A stretch of 64,000 nucleotides of DNA, from positions 1,302,001-1,366,000 of the forward strand of contig CAWIHK010000001.1 in assembly GCA_963835935.1 (NCBI GenBank), given 5' to 3'. The notes below the pieces were generated by a model. It did not search any database. It was given only the letters and a program-made list of their open reading frames with translations, and was not told where the DNA came from. The DNA is from CAWIHK01 sp963835935 (lineage in GTDB: Bacteria > Bacteroidota > Ignavibacteria > UBA10030 > CAVZMI01). Numbering within the stretch: the first letter of the stretch is position 1; every line of letters starts with the position of its first letter. This document shows positions 43,781-52,384 of this stretch, piece by piece. The translations under genes and the position numbers were made by a program.

Positions 43781-44917
43781 ATGGAACTATGGCAAGAGAT
43801 GCTGCGACAAAGCGTTGACAGCGGAAGAGATCTAGTCGACCGATTTAATTATGACAAAGATCTTGCTGAACGACTCAATAAGCTGTTCCATATTCGCATT
43901 AATCCATACTTCCTCAGCCTGATTCGCTATCCCGGAGATCCAATTTGGCTTCAATGTATCCCTGATGAAAAAGAATTGGAGGTTGATAATCTTCCCGAAG
44001 ATCCCTTAAGTGAGGATTCGCAAAGTCCTGTTCCGAGTATAACTCACCGGTATCCAGACCGTGTTTTATTCCTCGTCACGAGTCAATGTTCTATGTACTG
44101 CCGCTTCTGTACTCGAAAACGCAAAGTAGGCGATTCAAATAAAATTAATATGAAATACATTCAGGGTGGGATTGATTACATTGCCGCACATCCGGAAGTT
44201 CGCGATGTTGTAATGTCAGGCGGCGATCCGTTGATGCTCACAGACTACATGCTTGAAAAAATTCTAAAACCCTTGCGTGCAATTCCCCACGTAGAAATCA
44301 TTCGTATCGGTACGAAGATGCCGTGCGTGTTGCCTCAAAGGATCACTCCAAAGCTTGTGAAGATCCTTAAAAAATATCATCCGTTGTATATCAACACACA
44401 TTTCAATCATCCTTGGGAATGTACCCCTGAAGCAAAGCGAGCTTGTGAATTACTTGCCGATGCAGGCATTCCACTTGGTAATCAATCGGTTTTGATGAAA
44501 GGTGTGAATGACAACCCGGATGTTATGCTTGAATTAATGCGCAAATTACTGACAATGCGTGTTCGCCCGTATTATTTATACCAGGCGGATATTACAAAAG
44601 GAGCCAATCATTTTAGAACTCCGGTCAGTGTGGGATTGGAGATTATGGACAAACTCCGAGGACACACTTCTGGATTAGCGATACCATCCTATGTGATTGA
44701 TACTCCCGGTGGAGGAGGAAAAATTCCACTGATTCCGCAATATGTTATCGGACGAAACGGTAACCAAATCATTCTTCGCAATTATAAGTATGAAATCTAT
44801 ACGTACCCGGATGTGGAAGTGGTACAAGAACCAATTGTCGAAAAGAAGTATATGCGAAAACAGCGTAAAACGAAGAAGAGTTACGTACCTGATAAAGCGC
44901 AAGAAATTATTGAATAG
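43781..44917 (+). CDS. Lysine 2,3-aminomutase family (KamA) radical SAM enzyme
   Basis: 378 residues. The radical SAM cluster motif is CSMYCRFC (Cys103, Cys107, Cys110). The PLP lysine is in DTPGGGGKIPL (Lys314). Asp270 (YQAD) and Asp307 (VID-TPGGGGK) sit exactly where clostridial lysine 2,3-aminomutase has Asp293 and Asp330, which bind the epsilon-amino group; glutamate 2,3-aminomutases replace these. So a lysine-type substrate is predicted, giving beta-lysine. The C-terminus ends in a short basic tail. The start ATG 43781 has AGGAG about 12 nt upstream. Last gene of the operon, followed by a strong terminator. Confidence 0.9.
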   Translation: MELWQEMLRQSVDSGRDLVDRFNYDKDLAERLNKLFHIRINPYFLSLIRYPGDPIWLQCIPDEKELEVDNLPEDPLSEDSQSPVPSITHRYPDRVLFLVTSQCSMYCRFCTRKRKVGDSNKINMKYIQGGIDYIAAHPEVRDVVMSGGDPLMLTDYMLEKILKPLRAIPHVEIIRIGTKMPCVLPQRITPKLVKILKKYHPLYINTHFNHPWECTPEAKRACELLADAGIPLGNQSVLMKGVNDNPDVMLELMRKLLTMRVRPYYLYQADITKGANHFRTPVSVGLEIMDKLRGHTSGLAIPSYVIDTPGGGGKIPLIPQYVIGRNGNQIILRNYKYEIYTYPDVEVVQEPIVEKKYMRKQRKTKKSYVPDKAQEIIE

Positions 44918-44942
44918 TTTTAATAGGGTAAATAATTATTTT

Positions 44943-44981
44943 AAAAAAAGCTCCCCGCTGCCAAGCGACGGGGAGCTTTTT
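44943..44981. terminator. Bidirectional rho-independent terminator
   Basis: AAAAAGCTCCCCG, an 11-nt loop, then CGGGGAGCTTTTT. The perfect stem with A and T tracts on both sides serves the aminomutase operon on the plus strand and the GT2 gene on the minus strand, which converge here. Confidence 0.9.
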
Positions 44982-44995
44982 AATATGCGGTAAAC

Positions 44996-46189
44996 TTAAG
45001 GAGTTATTGTCGTATTGTAAGCGTGGTCTAATTTAAGCGCTGTTTTAACTTTTGTAAATTGTTTTTCTTTTTGATAAAAGCTGTGACATTCCTTAGGTTT
45101 ATGCATAACATTAGAGAACTTTTTCGTAAAAGGAGTTGCGCTCTTTTTTTTCTTCAATGTATCAGATTCAAAATCTTTTTCAAAGGCTTTCAACCATTTT
45201 TCGATTCTTCCATGAGGAAGTTTAGTAATCCAATGCGATCTACGTCCATCAAGTGATGCCTCTTCTGCTTGAAGACGTTCTCGAGCCGCAATACTTTTAT
45301 GCTCACGGTTAAGAAGGAGTTGTGTGTACGAGTTAATCAAATGTGTGGGGAATAATTCCTTGACAATCCTGATCTTATTGAAGATCATAGAGTCGGTTCG
45401 TTCAGGATGATCACCTGTTGGTTTGAACACGTGCCCTGCAATGACATCCTTCATAACTCCCGATTGATATTTTTTCGGATCGGCAATGTAACCTTTTAAT
45501 GAAAGATAAACTTCTTCAGACCCCCATCCATCCAAACCTGCAAAGCCTTCCAGGTCAATGTATGTCCCGTAAGTCATAGCATAACATGCACCATGAATTA
45601 CTGGTATCCGATAGACATCCGGATCTCCGGCAAAAGATTTAAAATATTTTAGTTGGTTACTTGATTTCGCACTAATCCACCGGGGTTCTAGAAGTGTGTC
45701 GGGACCGACTATTTCAAGTTCAGTTCCATATAAAAATTCTGCTTTTTCATCCTTACGAACATAAGCATACCAGGTTTTCGGATCTAGATCCACACAAGTT
45801 GCACATAACAACCGGTTAGGATTACCCGCGAGGTGTTTCGCTATTTTATCCAGAAAATTTCCGGGGTATCGATCTTGATAGAGATTAGGATTCATATGAG
45901 CATCGAGATATACGATTATATCATTTGATTCTAAATTTACGCCTGAATTTTGAACACCAAAATCCCGACATCCTGCACTGCCGAGATTTCCTCCGGAATA
46001 CTTAATCGTTGAAGAAGGATACTTTTTTGTTATTTCCTCAATGTTAATGGTTGGTTCCTTATTATCATCAACAACGATGATGTTATGCTGGATCTCAGGG
46101 ATTGGATAATAGAGATGCTCAAGAGTTTTCAATAGGTATTTTGTGGAATCATTTTGTCCCGAGCAAGGAATGATAACAAGTGCTCTCAT
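44996..46189 (-). CDS. Family 2 glycosyltransferase, translationally coupled to the CHAT gene
   Basis: 397 residues. GT-A fold: MRALVIIPCSGQN, HNIIVVDDNKEP, GGNLGSAGCRDFG and the metal-binding YLDAHMNPNL (DxH-type). A later GLDGWGSEEVYLSLKG block resembles the Gal/GalNAc-transferase motif of polypeptide GalNAc-transferase-like enzymes, and HVFKP follows. No membrane helix. The start overlaps the CHAT stop by ATGA, so it is the last gene of the minus-strand sigma/CHAT operon. Acceptor unknown; a protein or envelope acceptor is conceivable. Confidence 0.82.
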   Translation of the reverse strand: MRALVIIPCSGQNDSTKYLLKTLEHLYYPIPEIQHNIIVVDDNKEPTINIEEITKKYPSSTIKYSGGNLGSAGCRDFGVQNSGVNLESNDIIVYLDAHMNPNLYQDRYPGNFLDKIAKHLAGNPNRLLCATCVDLDPKTWYAYVRKDEKAEFLYGTELEIVGPDTLLEPRWISAKSSNQLKYFKSFAGDPDVYRIPVIHGACYAMTYGTYIDLEGFAGLDGWGSEEVYLSLKGYIADPKKYQSGVMKDVIAGHVFKPTGDHPERTDSMIFNKIRIVKELFPTHLINSYTQLLLNREHKSIAARERLQAEEASLDGRRSHWITKLPHGRIEKWLKAFEKDFESDTLKKKKSATPFTKKFSNVMHKPKECHSFYQKEKQFTKVKTALKLDHAYNTTITP

Positions 46190-49100
46190 AAAGTTTCCTT
46201 TCTATTTTTTTTATGATGAATTAATAAATATAAGAACAGAAGAGTGAGAAATAACAAGAATGTTGTAATCCAGCTTGGAAAGGGGGAAGGAATAAAATGA
46301 AGAGAGTCATTTTTCCCTGACAAAATAAAACCAGCCCAATATATTGGATCTGTGTAACCATCTCGTATTAATGCGCGTTTTGCATCACGAAGAGCCTCAG
46401 CTTTTGTTTTGCCCTGTAATAGTTCTTGATAGAAATGTTCCATTAGAAGGGCAGTTGAACGGTCATCGACGTTCCAAAGGCTGACGATCACGCTTGGAGT
46501 TCCCGCAGTCATGAATGCTTGAGAGATACCTTGCAAGCCCTCGCCTCTTTGAAGAGCGCCAATTCCTGTGTTGCAAGCGCTGAGGACAGCGAGTTCCGCA
46601 CCGAGATGCATTGAGTAAAGTTCGAATGTCTGAAAAAAGGAAGCCACTTGTGTGGAATTTGTTGCTGAAAATGCAAGCCGTGAAAATAGCGGTTGTTCAT
46701 CGTCGATAAAATAATGTGTTGCAATATGAATAACTTGGTACCGGGGAGCCTCTTCCTTGAATCGTTCGACTGTCGCGTCGGTTCCTGTAAGACATTGCGT
46801 GCCTGGAATAAGTTCATTAATGCTTTGAACTTCCTGCTTTGTGAAGGGGAGAGAAACAAGCGATGAATCAAGAAAAGCCTGGCGTGTATTACTAATAAAT
46901 TCTTTGGGCCGCGGGGTTGGCGTTATACCTCGAATGTTGTTGAATACAGGATCGCCTATCGCAAGTACATGCCGGTCGGTAAACGCACGGTTTTCGAATT
47001 TCCATCCCAACATTCCTGCCGCAGGAATATATTGAAAGGTATAGTGATATAAAAGAAAATCGACATGCTCATAATCATGCACATTCTGTGAATTCTGCAA
47101 CGATAATGGCAAGGCCTCGAAAGGGACGTAATAAAGAATATCGTCGGGAATGATGATAAGATGCTTCACATTAGTCAGATAATGCATCAACGGTTGAAAT
47201 AACGACCGGTATAATTTGTACCCATCCTCGATATTCATCGTAGATTTAAAACGAGCGATGAGATCGCGTGAAGTTTGTCCGATGAAGTATGGCGAAACGG
47301 CATTCAAAAGTTTCTGGACAGAATCCCGCGTTGTCTTGAGAGGCACAAATATGTTTCCGGTTGCAGTTACGACGAACGCGCCGTATCCGTAATAGGAGGA
47401 GATATAACTGACGATCGCATCGTCAGGTGAAAGTAATTTTTTTATAAGGTCAAGCGGCAAGGTTTCGAAGTAATTTGCAGTCTGCGGCACCAGTAAATGA
47501 ATTTTATCATACAGATTACTACGGTGCATATCTATCAAATCAATGCTATCACGAAGTGTCTGCCCGGCGGAGGATGATAGTTCAGCAGGTTGGAGGTGTG
47601 AAAGTCGCATGGTTAAATCTTGATAACATTGATCAAGCGAAAACAAAGCAAAGCGGATCGAGTCGGGAACAGACCGAGAAAATTTCATAGTTGCGATGAA
47701 CAATCTATCCTGGAGTGTTCGCGCCCGTGCGCGTTCCGATAACTCGAAAGCTTCTTTTGTTAATCCATGGCTGGCTTGAAGGTACGAATTGTTCATATAC
47801 AAGCCGATGTGATGGGAAAGAATTTCAGCAGCCTGATATTCGTTTATTACCGATGTTCGAAGTTTTTCGATAACTCGAATACCCTTATTGTAACATTGTA
47901 AAGCATCATCTGTTTCATCGAGCAATCCGTGGACATTTCCTTTTTCTTCAAATGTTGTGACGAGTTGCTCCGAATTGATATCCCATTGATACCCACCGGA
48001 ATTACCCAGCAATTCTTGATAAGCTTTTTTGCACGCTTGATATCGATGATATTTTTTATGAAAGCGAGCCAGAGCGAGATAATAATCAGATTTGCTATCC
48101 GTGAATTTGTGCAACAGAATTTCAGCCTGCTTAAACATTCGTTCTGCATCATCAGATTTGCCGAGGGCGCTCATTGAGTTAGCAATATCGAGCAGAAGCA
48201 TTCCTTTATTATAATTCATATACGGATTGGATCCGATGACGTGTAGACCTTCATGAAAGGTTGCTATCGCGCTTTTAGCATCGCCCAATGCATTCAGAAT
48301 CTCTCCTTTTATTTGAAGCAATTTAGGATAGCTTAATATATCGCGAGACGGATTGGCCGTGGCGAGTGCTCGATTGATAAAGTCGAGTGATTTTGGATAG
48401 TCCTGAAGTTCTTGATATAGAGTAGCAACACGGCAATAATCATCACATGCTAATGATTTTCGCTCACTCGTCCACAACTCTGCGGCTTGTTTAGCCTGAG
48501 CGATGGCATCACGGTAGTTACCTAGCTGAGCAAGGGATTCGGTGGCATGTTTTCGAGCATTGGCTTCGTCGTTAATTTGATTCGTCTCATGAGCGATGCG
48601 CGCACCGAGAAGTTCTTGATCGACAGCTTTTTTATAATCCCCTATTTCATTATTGATTTTTGAAAGCGCTATGAGACACAATGGCATAAGTTCTCGAACG
48701 CCATAGAACTCAGCAAGACTGTAAGCTTTATTGTATTCATTCTCGTAAGCTTGAAGTGTATTTTGATTTTCATGTTGGATATGAAACACCTGCAGAACCA
48801 GTCCGAGTGCGCAATGAATTCGAATGCGGAGGGAAACTTCATATTCAGGTGTCGAAGTTACGAGCTTTTGGAGACTTGTTATTATATTTTCATAATGCTT
48901 GGTTGAATAAAAATCTTCAAAAATACAAGCATATAAATATTCACTATATATAACATAGGCAGAATCAATCGCGTATGCTTTTTTAATATAAGAATATCCA
49001 AAATGTTCACTCTGATTTGTTAATGTAATTTCATATAATCCCACCAAGGGCGCTGCGTTTTTCGGATATCTTTTTGAGAGAGAATCATAATATGCGTGAA

Positions 49101-49536
49101 GATTGTTTATCGACAGAGTATTATTGTTTAAGTAACAGTCGGCAAGTTCCACATAAGCCGGCAGGAATTTTGGATCAGTGGCAATACAGGCACGCAAATA
49201 TGTAATTGCCCCGATATCATTGTGGCAACATCTTTCCAGGATTCCACTTGCATACACTGAATTAATAAGATGTAAGTATTGAATGTTTTTAATATATGCT
49301 TTTGCACTATCGAGAGTGCGAGCGTCCCTCGAAATAGCGACATAACGTTCCCAAGCTTGTGTGAATGCCGGATAGGATTGTATTACTGCGGATAATTCAT
49401 GGAGGGATTCTGTATACTTTCTTTCACCACTTAACGACAAAGCGTGCAAGAATTGGCGTTGACCATCGGGTGGAAGTTCATCATTATCGGCGAATGCTAC
49501 AGTGATGAAGAGCAAAAAAACTGTTATTCTCATCAT
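46186..49536 (-). CDS. Exported TPR-CHAT domain protease-like protein
   Basis: About 1116 residues. It opens with a signal peptide (MMRITVFLLFITVAFA), then around 15 TPR-like helical repeats (residues 25-650), then a CHAT domain with IHIATHYF (catalytic-type His, about 941) and VLSACNTGIG (catalytic-type Cys, about 988). A C-terminal helix (ITTFLLFLTLLFLYLLIHH) anchors it, with a short basic tail. CHAT proteins are caspase/separase-clan cysteine proteases. Both active-site residues are kept, so activity is plausible, and the topology puts the CHAT domain outside the cytoplasm. GTG 49548 is an alternative start. Third gene after sigma and anti-sigma-like genes. Confidence 0.87.
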   Translation of the reverse strand: MMRITVFLLFITVAFADNDELPPDGQRQFLHALSLSGERKYTESLHELSAVIQSYPAFTQAWERYVAISRDARTLDSAKAYIKNIQYLHLINSVYASGILERCCHNDIGAITYLRACIATDPKFLPAYVELADCYLNNNTLSINNLHAYYDSLSKRYPKNAAPLVGLYEITLTNQSEHFGYSYIKKAYAIDSAYVIYSEYLYACIFEDFYSTKHYENIITSLQKLVTSTPEYEVSLRIRIHCALGLVLQVFHIQHENQNTLQAYENEYNKAYSLAEFYGVRELMPLCLIALSKINNEIGDYKKAVDQELLGARIAHETNQINDEANARKHATESLAQLGNYRDAIAQAKQAAELWTSERKSLACDDYCRVATLYQELQDYPKSLDFINRALATANPSRDILSYPKLLQIKGEILNALGDAKSAIATFHEGLHVIGSNPYMNYNKGMLLLDIANSMSALGKSDDAERMFKQAEILLHKFTDSKSDYYLALARFHKKYHRYQACKKAYQELLGNSGGYQWDINSEQLVTTFEEKGNVHGLLDETDDALQCYNKGIRVIEKLRTSVINEYQAAEILSHHIGLYMNNSYLQASHGLTKEAFELSERARARTLQDRLFIATMKFSRSVPDSIRFALFSLDQCYQDLTMRLSHLQPAELSSSAGQTLRDSIDLIDMHRSNLYDKIHLLVPQTANYFETLPLDLIKKLLSPDDAIVSYISSYYGYGAFVVTATGNIFVPLKTTRDSVQKLLNAVSPYFIGQTSRDLIARFKSTMNIEDGYKLYRSLFQPLMHYLTNVKHLIIIPDDILYYVPFEALPLSLQNSQNVHDYEHVDFLLYHYTFQYIPAAGMLGWKFENRAFTDRHVLAIGDPVFNNIRGITPTPRPKEFISNTRQAFLDSSLVSLPFTKQEVQSINELIPGTQCLTGTDATVERFKEEAPRYQVIHIATHYFIDDEQPLFSRLAFSATNSTQVASFFQTFELYSMHLGAELAVLSACNTGIGALQRGEGLQGISQAFMTAGTPSVIVSLWNVDDRSTALLMEHFYQELLQGKTKAEALRDAKRALIRDGYTDPIYWAGFILSGKNDSLHFIPSPFPSWITTFLLFLTLLFLYLLIHHKKNRKETL

Positions 49537-49579
49537 GGTAATCAGCACGTTCTTTGAACAGGAACATCTAAGAAAAAGA

Positions 49580-50500
49580 TTACCGATTCAGTTTGCTTAA
49601 TATTTGTCTGGCCTTTGAACGGTATGGGTTATTGCGTTCGATCACTTGCGTAAAGTATATTTTTGCTTCCGTTTCATCTTGAAGCATCAGTGATGCTTTG
49701 CCTAGCGCATATCGGCATGCATCTTGTAATTCCGATCGATCTGTAGAATCTTTTATTTGTCGAAGTGCTTCTAGAATCGACCGCGTTCCATCAAGAACTT
49801 TCTCGCGATCGTAATGTGTGAACAACCCTAAGAATGATTTTTCTGCCGTAGCTAAATTTACAATGCCGATAAGATATTCCACGGTTGGGTCATCAGAATA
49901 ACGATTATTAAACTTATGCAAACCGTTAAGCTGAATGAGGGCTTCATCGAATTTTCCTTCTGTCATCAATGCGTTGATAGTTGCTAACGATCCTGCTTTG
50001 CCGCGTACGACTAGCGATTCCTGTTCAATCGCTGATATAGACGAGTATGGGGATGCCGTGATTACACTTGCAAGCGTTGCCGCTCCATACAAGATAATAA
50101 TCGTACTTGCTGCGATGAACGCATATCGTATCTGCGGATAGAAGAAAAATCGATGCCATAGTTCTTGAATGAATGAACTCACCTCAGAAAAATATTTATT
50201 ATCGGATGTTTTTGGCATTGTTTGAAAAATAATTGGGATGTTTGATTCGTACACCGAAGCCTTAATGTGAGCATAATCCTGCTGAAGCTCATCGGCAATG
50301 GAACGCCATTCCGGATCATTGGCAAGAATTTTCTCGATGTGATGGCGTTCTTCTACTGTAAGGTTCGTGTGCTCGTCATCTATACAGTAGTCCATCAACT
50401 GTTCGAAAAAAACTTCTTTCTTCGAAGACCAGCCTGCATCTTGCCGGAGAGAATTTTCGTCATCAAATTTTTTATCGACAGTATCCATTGATTTAATCAA
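49580..50500 (-). CDS. Single-pass membrane protein with anti-sigma-like N-terminus and TPR-like ectodomain
   Basis: 306 residues. The cytoplasmic N-terminal 120 residues contain FEQLMDYCIDDEHTNLTVEE and KILANDPEWRSIADELQQ, the helical pattern of anti-sigma factors but without the zinc HxxxCxxC. One membrane helix spans about 126-149. The ectodomain (150-306) has TPR-like helical hairpins (EGKFDEALIQLNGLH, ALGKASLMLQDETEAKIYF). It lies 19 bp after the sigma gene, the usual place for its regulator. TTG 50500 has GGAGA 5 nt upstream; ATG 50488 is the alternative. The anti-sigma role is inferred. Confidence 0.7.
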   Translation of the reverse strand: MIKSMDTVDKKFDDENSLRQDAGWSSKKEVFFEQLMDYCIDDEHTNLTVEERHHIEKILANDPEWRSIADELQQDYAHIKASVYESNIPIIFQTMPKTSDNKYFSEVSSFIQELWHRFFFYPQIRYAFIAASTIIILYGAATLASVITASPYSSISAIEQESLVVRGKAGSLATINALMTEGKFDEALIQLNGLHKFNNRYSDDPTVEYLIGIVNLATAEKSFLGLFTHYDREKVLDGTRSILEALRQIKDSTDRSELQDACRYALGKASLMLQDETEAKIYFTQVIERNNPYRSKARQILSKLNR

Positions 50501-50518
50501 TCATTCTCCGGTTGTATC

Positions 50519-51106
50519 CTAATAAAATGTCAGGAGTAAAACTGCCAAGGTTACAACTTTTTTCACTTTTTTTTGCAACAACTTAATTCCTCTGAACATC
50601 CTAACTTTTACATTTTGATACGAAATTCCCACTTGTTCGGAAATTTCCGAATAGCTTTTTCCATCTATATAATGAAGGGTGAGAATTTCTTTGTAAGTTT
50701 TTGGTAAATATTGAAGTTGTTCGACGATTTTGGCATGAAGGTACTGATTGTGTTCATTTTCGTCTGTCGAAGTGTCCGGTTCCTGCGAGCCATGGTTTTC
50801 TTCTAATTCGACGAATCGCGTCCGATGGGAATATTTGGCGATATAATAATTTTTTGTAAGAAAAAAAGCTTTTCGGGCTACAAACGCCACAACACTTTCT
50901 GCTTTTTCAATTTTTTGATAATTATCGAGAAACCAAATTAAAGTTTCCTGAATAATATCATCAATCGCGCCGGGATCTTCAATTTTCCACGAGAGAACTC
51001 TTCGAAGTTCAGTCCGCAATAAATCGCATATCTGGTTGGTCGCAGTTTTATCTTTTTTCTGAACTTTACGTAAGAGTCCTGCGTAATCTAATTCGATGGT
51101 TTGCAT
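50519..51106 (-). CDS. ECF-type RNA polymerase sigma factor
   Basis: 195 residues from ATG 51106. Region 2 has AIDDIIQETLIWFLDNYQKI and region 4 has QLQYLPKTYKEILTLHYIDG plus the helix-turn-helix SYSEISEQVGISYQNVKVRMFRGIKLLQKK. This is the standard two-domain ECF layout, with an unusually hydrophobic C-terminal tail (VVTLAVLLLTFY). First gene of the minus-strand operon with the anti-sigma-like, CHAT and GT2 genes. It probably controls its own operon and others. Confidence 0.9.
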   Translation of the reverse strand: MQTIELDYAGLLRKVQKKDKTATNQICDLLRTELRRVLSWKIEDPGAIDDIIQETLIWFLDNYQKIEKAESVVAFVARKAFFLTKNYYIAKYSHRTRFVELEENHGSQEPDTSTDENEHNQYLHAKIVEQLQYLPKTYKEILTLHYIDGKSYSEISEQVGISYQNVKVRMFRGIKLLQKKVKKVVTLAVLLLTFY

Positions 51107-51150
51107 CAAGTGTTTTTCCGGATGGCAATTCGCGATTGCATATACTTTTT

Positions 51151-51178
51151 AAAATAGAAATAATTTTTCCAAAATCAA
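51151..51178 (-). promoter_or_regulatory. Possible promoter of the sigma/CHAT operon
   Basis: On the minus strand TTGATT (51178-51173) and TATTTT (51156-51151) have a 16-bp spacer, about 45 bp upstream of the sigma start. An ECF-specific promoter could equally be present and would not be recognised here. Confidence 0.35.
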
Positions 51179-51398
51179 CTGTATTTGGTAACAACTGAAC
51201 TTTTGAATTTAATTTTATAATGCAAACCATTGGCGGAAAGAATTTGCCTGTACGTTTGTCGAATTTGGTCAGACCCTACTCATCTGTTTATGTGCCGCAA
51301 TTGGAGTTTTTCCCAGATATTAAGGGACTTTTATTCATTTATTTGTTGATATAGCCTTCATCATGGCAAATTCTATCCGATAATTTTAGTATCTTTAT

Positions 51399-51624
51399 TA
51401 GTCACTGATGTTACGCAAAGAGCCATTTCCTGTAGTGGTCACTTCGATACGATCCCGACTTCCGTCGGGATCACTCAGTGACCATGCTAATTTGTTGTGA
51501 CACCGAGCATAGCCGGGGTGTCGGTTACCGAGTAATCCGCCAGTCTCTTTGGCGGATTCTATCGAGGTAACCAATAAACGCGAAAGTTCATGATTATTAT
51601 CATTTTACGTAACATCAGTTAGTC
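51399..51624. mobile_element. MITE-like element B with 5-bp target duplication
   Basis: The unit 51404-51619 (216 bp) has ends ACTGATGTTACGCA and TACGTAACATCAGT, 13 of 14 complementary and the same termini as element A at 27889. It is flanked by TAGTC on both sides (51399-51403, 51620-51624). The interior differs from A but is again stacked hairpins: GATCCCGAC-ttcc-GTCGGGATC nested inside GGTCACT/AGTGACC, and AATCCGCCA/TGGCGGATT nested inside GGTTACC/GGTAACC. No gene. Confidence 0.85.
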
Positions 51625-51694
51625 ATTCTATCAATATTTTATACACTCGATTTTGCATGACGAATCGTTCTAAAAATAAAAATTGAAAAACCCA

Positions 51695-52272
51695 ATGGAA
51701 TTACACTATTCTTTACCAAAGTGGTTTGATAATATTTTTCCAGAAATCGACCGAAAATACGAAAGCACCGTTGATCGGATGAAGCTTGTGTTGAATTTAG
51801 CGCAAAGAAACATTGAAGAGAATACCGGCGGACCGTTTGCTGCGGCAATTTTTGAACGAGAATCAGGCCAGTTAATAGCTCCCGGAATAAATATCGTCAC
51901 CTCCGCAAATTGTTCCGTTCTCCATGCCGAGATTGTTGCGATTATGCTTGCTCAAAAAAAATCGGTTCATATGATTTAAACAAATCTGGAATGCCGGAAT
52001 ATGAACTTGTCGCATCCACCGAACCGTGCGCGATGTGCCTTGGTGCTATTCCATGGTCAGGTATCAGAAGCATCGTCTATGCGGCGAGGGATGAAGATGC
52101 TCGAAGTTGTGGTTTTGACGAAGGAGCCAAACCAAAAGATTGGATTGAGCAATTGGAGAAGCGTGGAATTCTTGTTTGTACCGATGTTTTGAGAAAAGAA
52201 GCAAAAGATATTCTGGAGCAGTACACTTCAAACGGTGGTGTGGTGTATAATTGTGCTCTCAAAAAAAAATGA
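51695..52272 (+). pseudogene. Zinc-dependent nucleoside/guanine deaminase, frameshifted at an A8 run
   Basis: Two overlapping frames together make one deaminase of about 190 residues. The first frame gives MELHYSLPKWFDNIF ... GGPFAAAIFE and VLHAEIVAIMLAQKK (zinc HAE motif), then runs to a stop at 51977-51979. The second resumes as IGSYDLNKSGMPEYEL and carries TEPCAMCLGAIPWSG (PCxxC zinc motif) to TGA 52270-52272. The break is in eight A (51954-51961); nine would restore the frame. Everything else is intact, so this may be a recent mutation, polymerase slippage making some full protein, or a sequencing error. Family members deaminate guanine or related bases. Confidence 0.8.
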
Positions 52273-52384
52273 GAGGGGAAGAGGATAAATTTACATCCGC
52301 ATCTGTGCTTTCATTAATCTTCTTGCTATCAACCCATTTATCTCTTATTATTTAATTCAATAGAATTTGTTGGAGGATTGACAT

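Larger units (their letters stand above)
51107..51694. other. Intergenic region between divergent sigma and deaminase genes
   Basis: Holds the putative sigma-operon promoter (51151-51178), MITE-like element B (51399-51624) and AT-rich sequence. No coding frame is convincing. Confidence 0.5.

Noticed and set aside
52273..52384. Cobalamin riboswitch upstream of the Co/Ni transporter
   Set aside because: Only about 110 bp, without a B12 box or the typical conserved stems.
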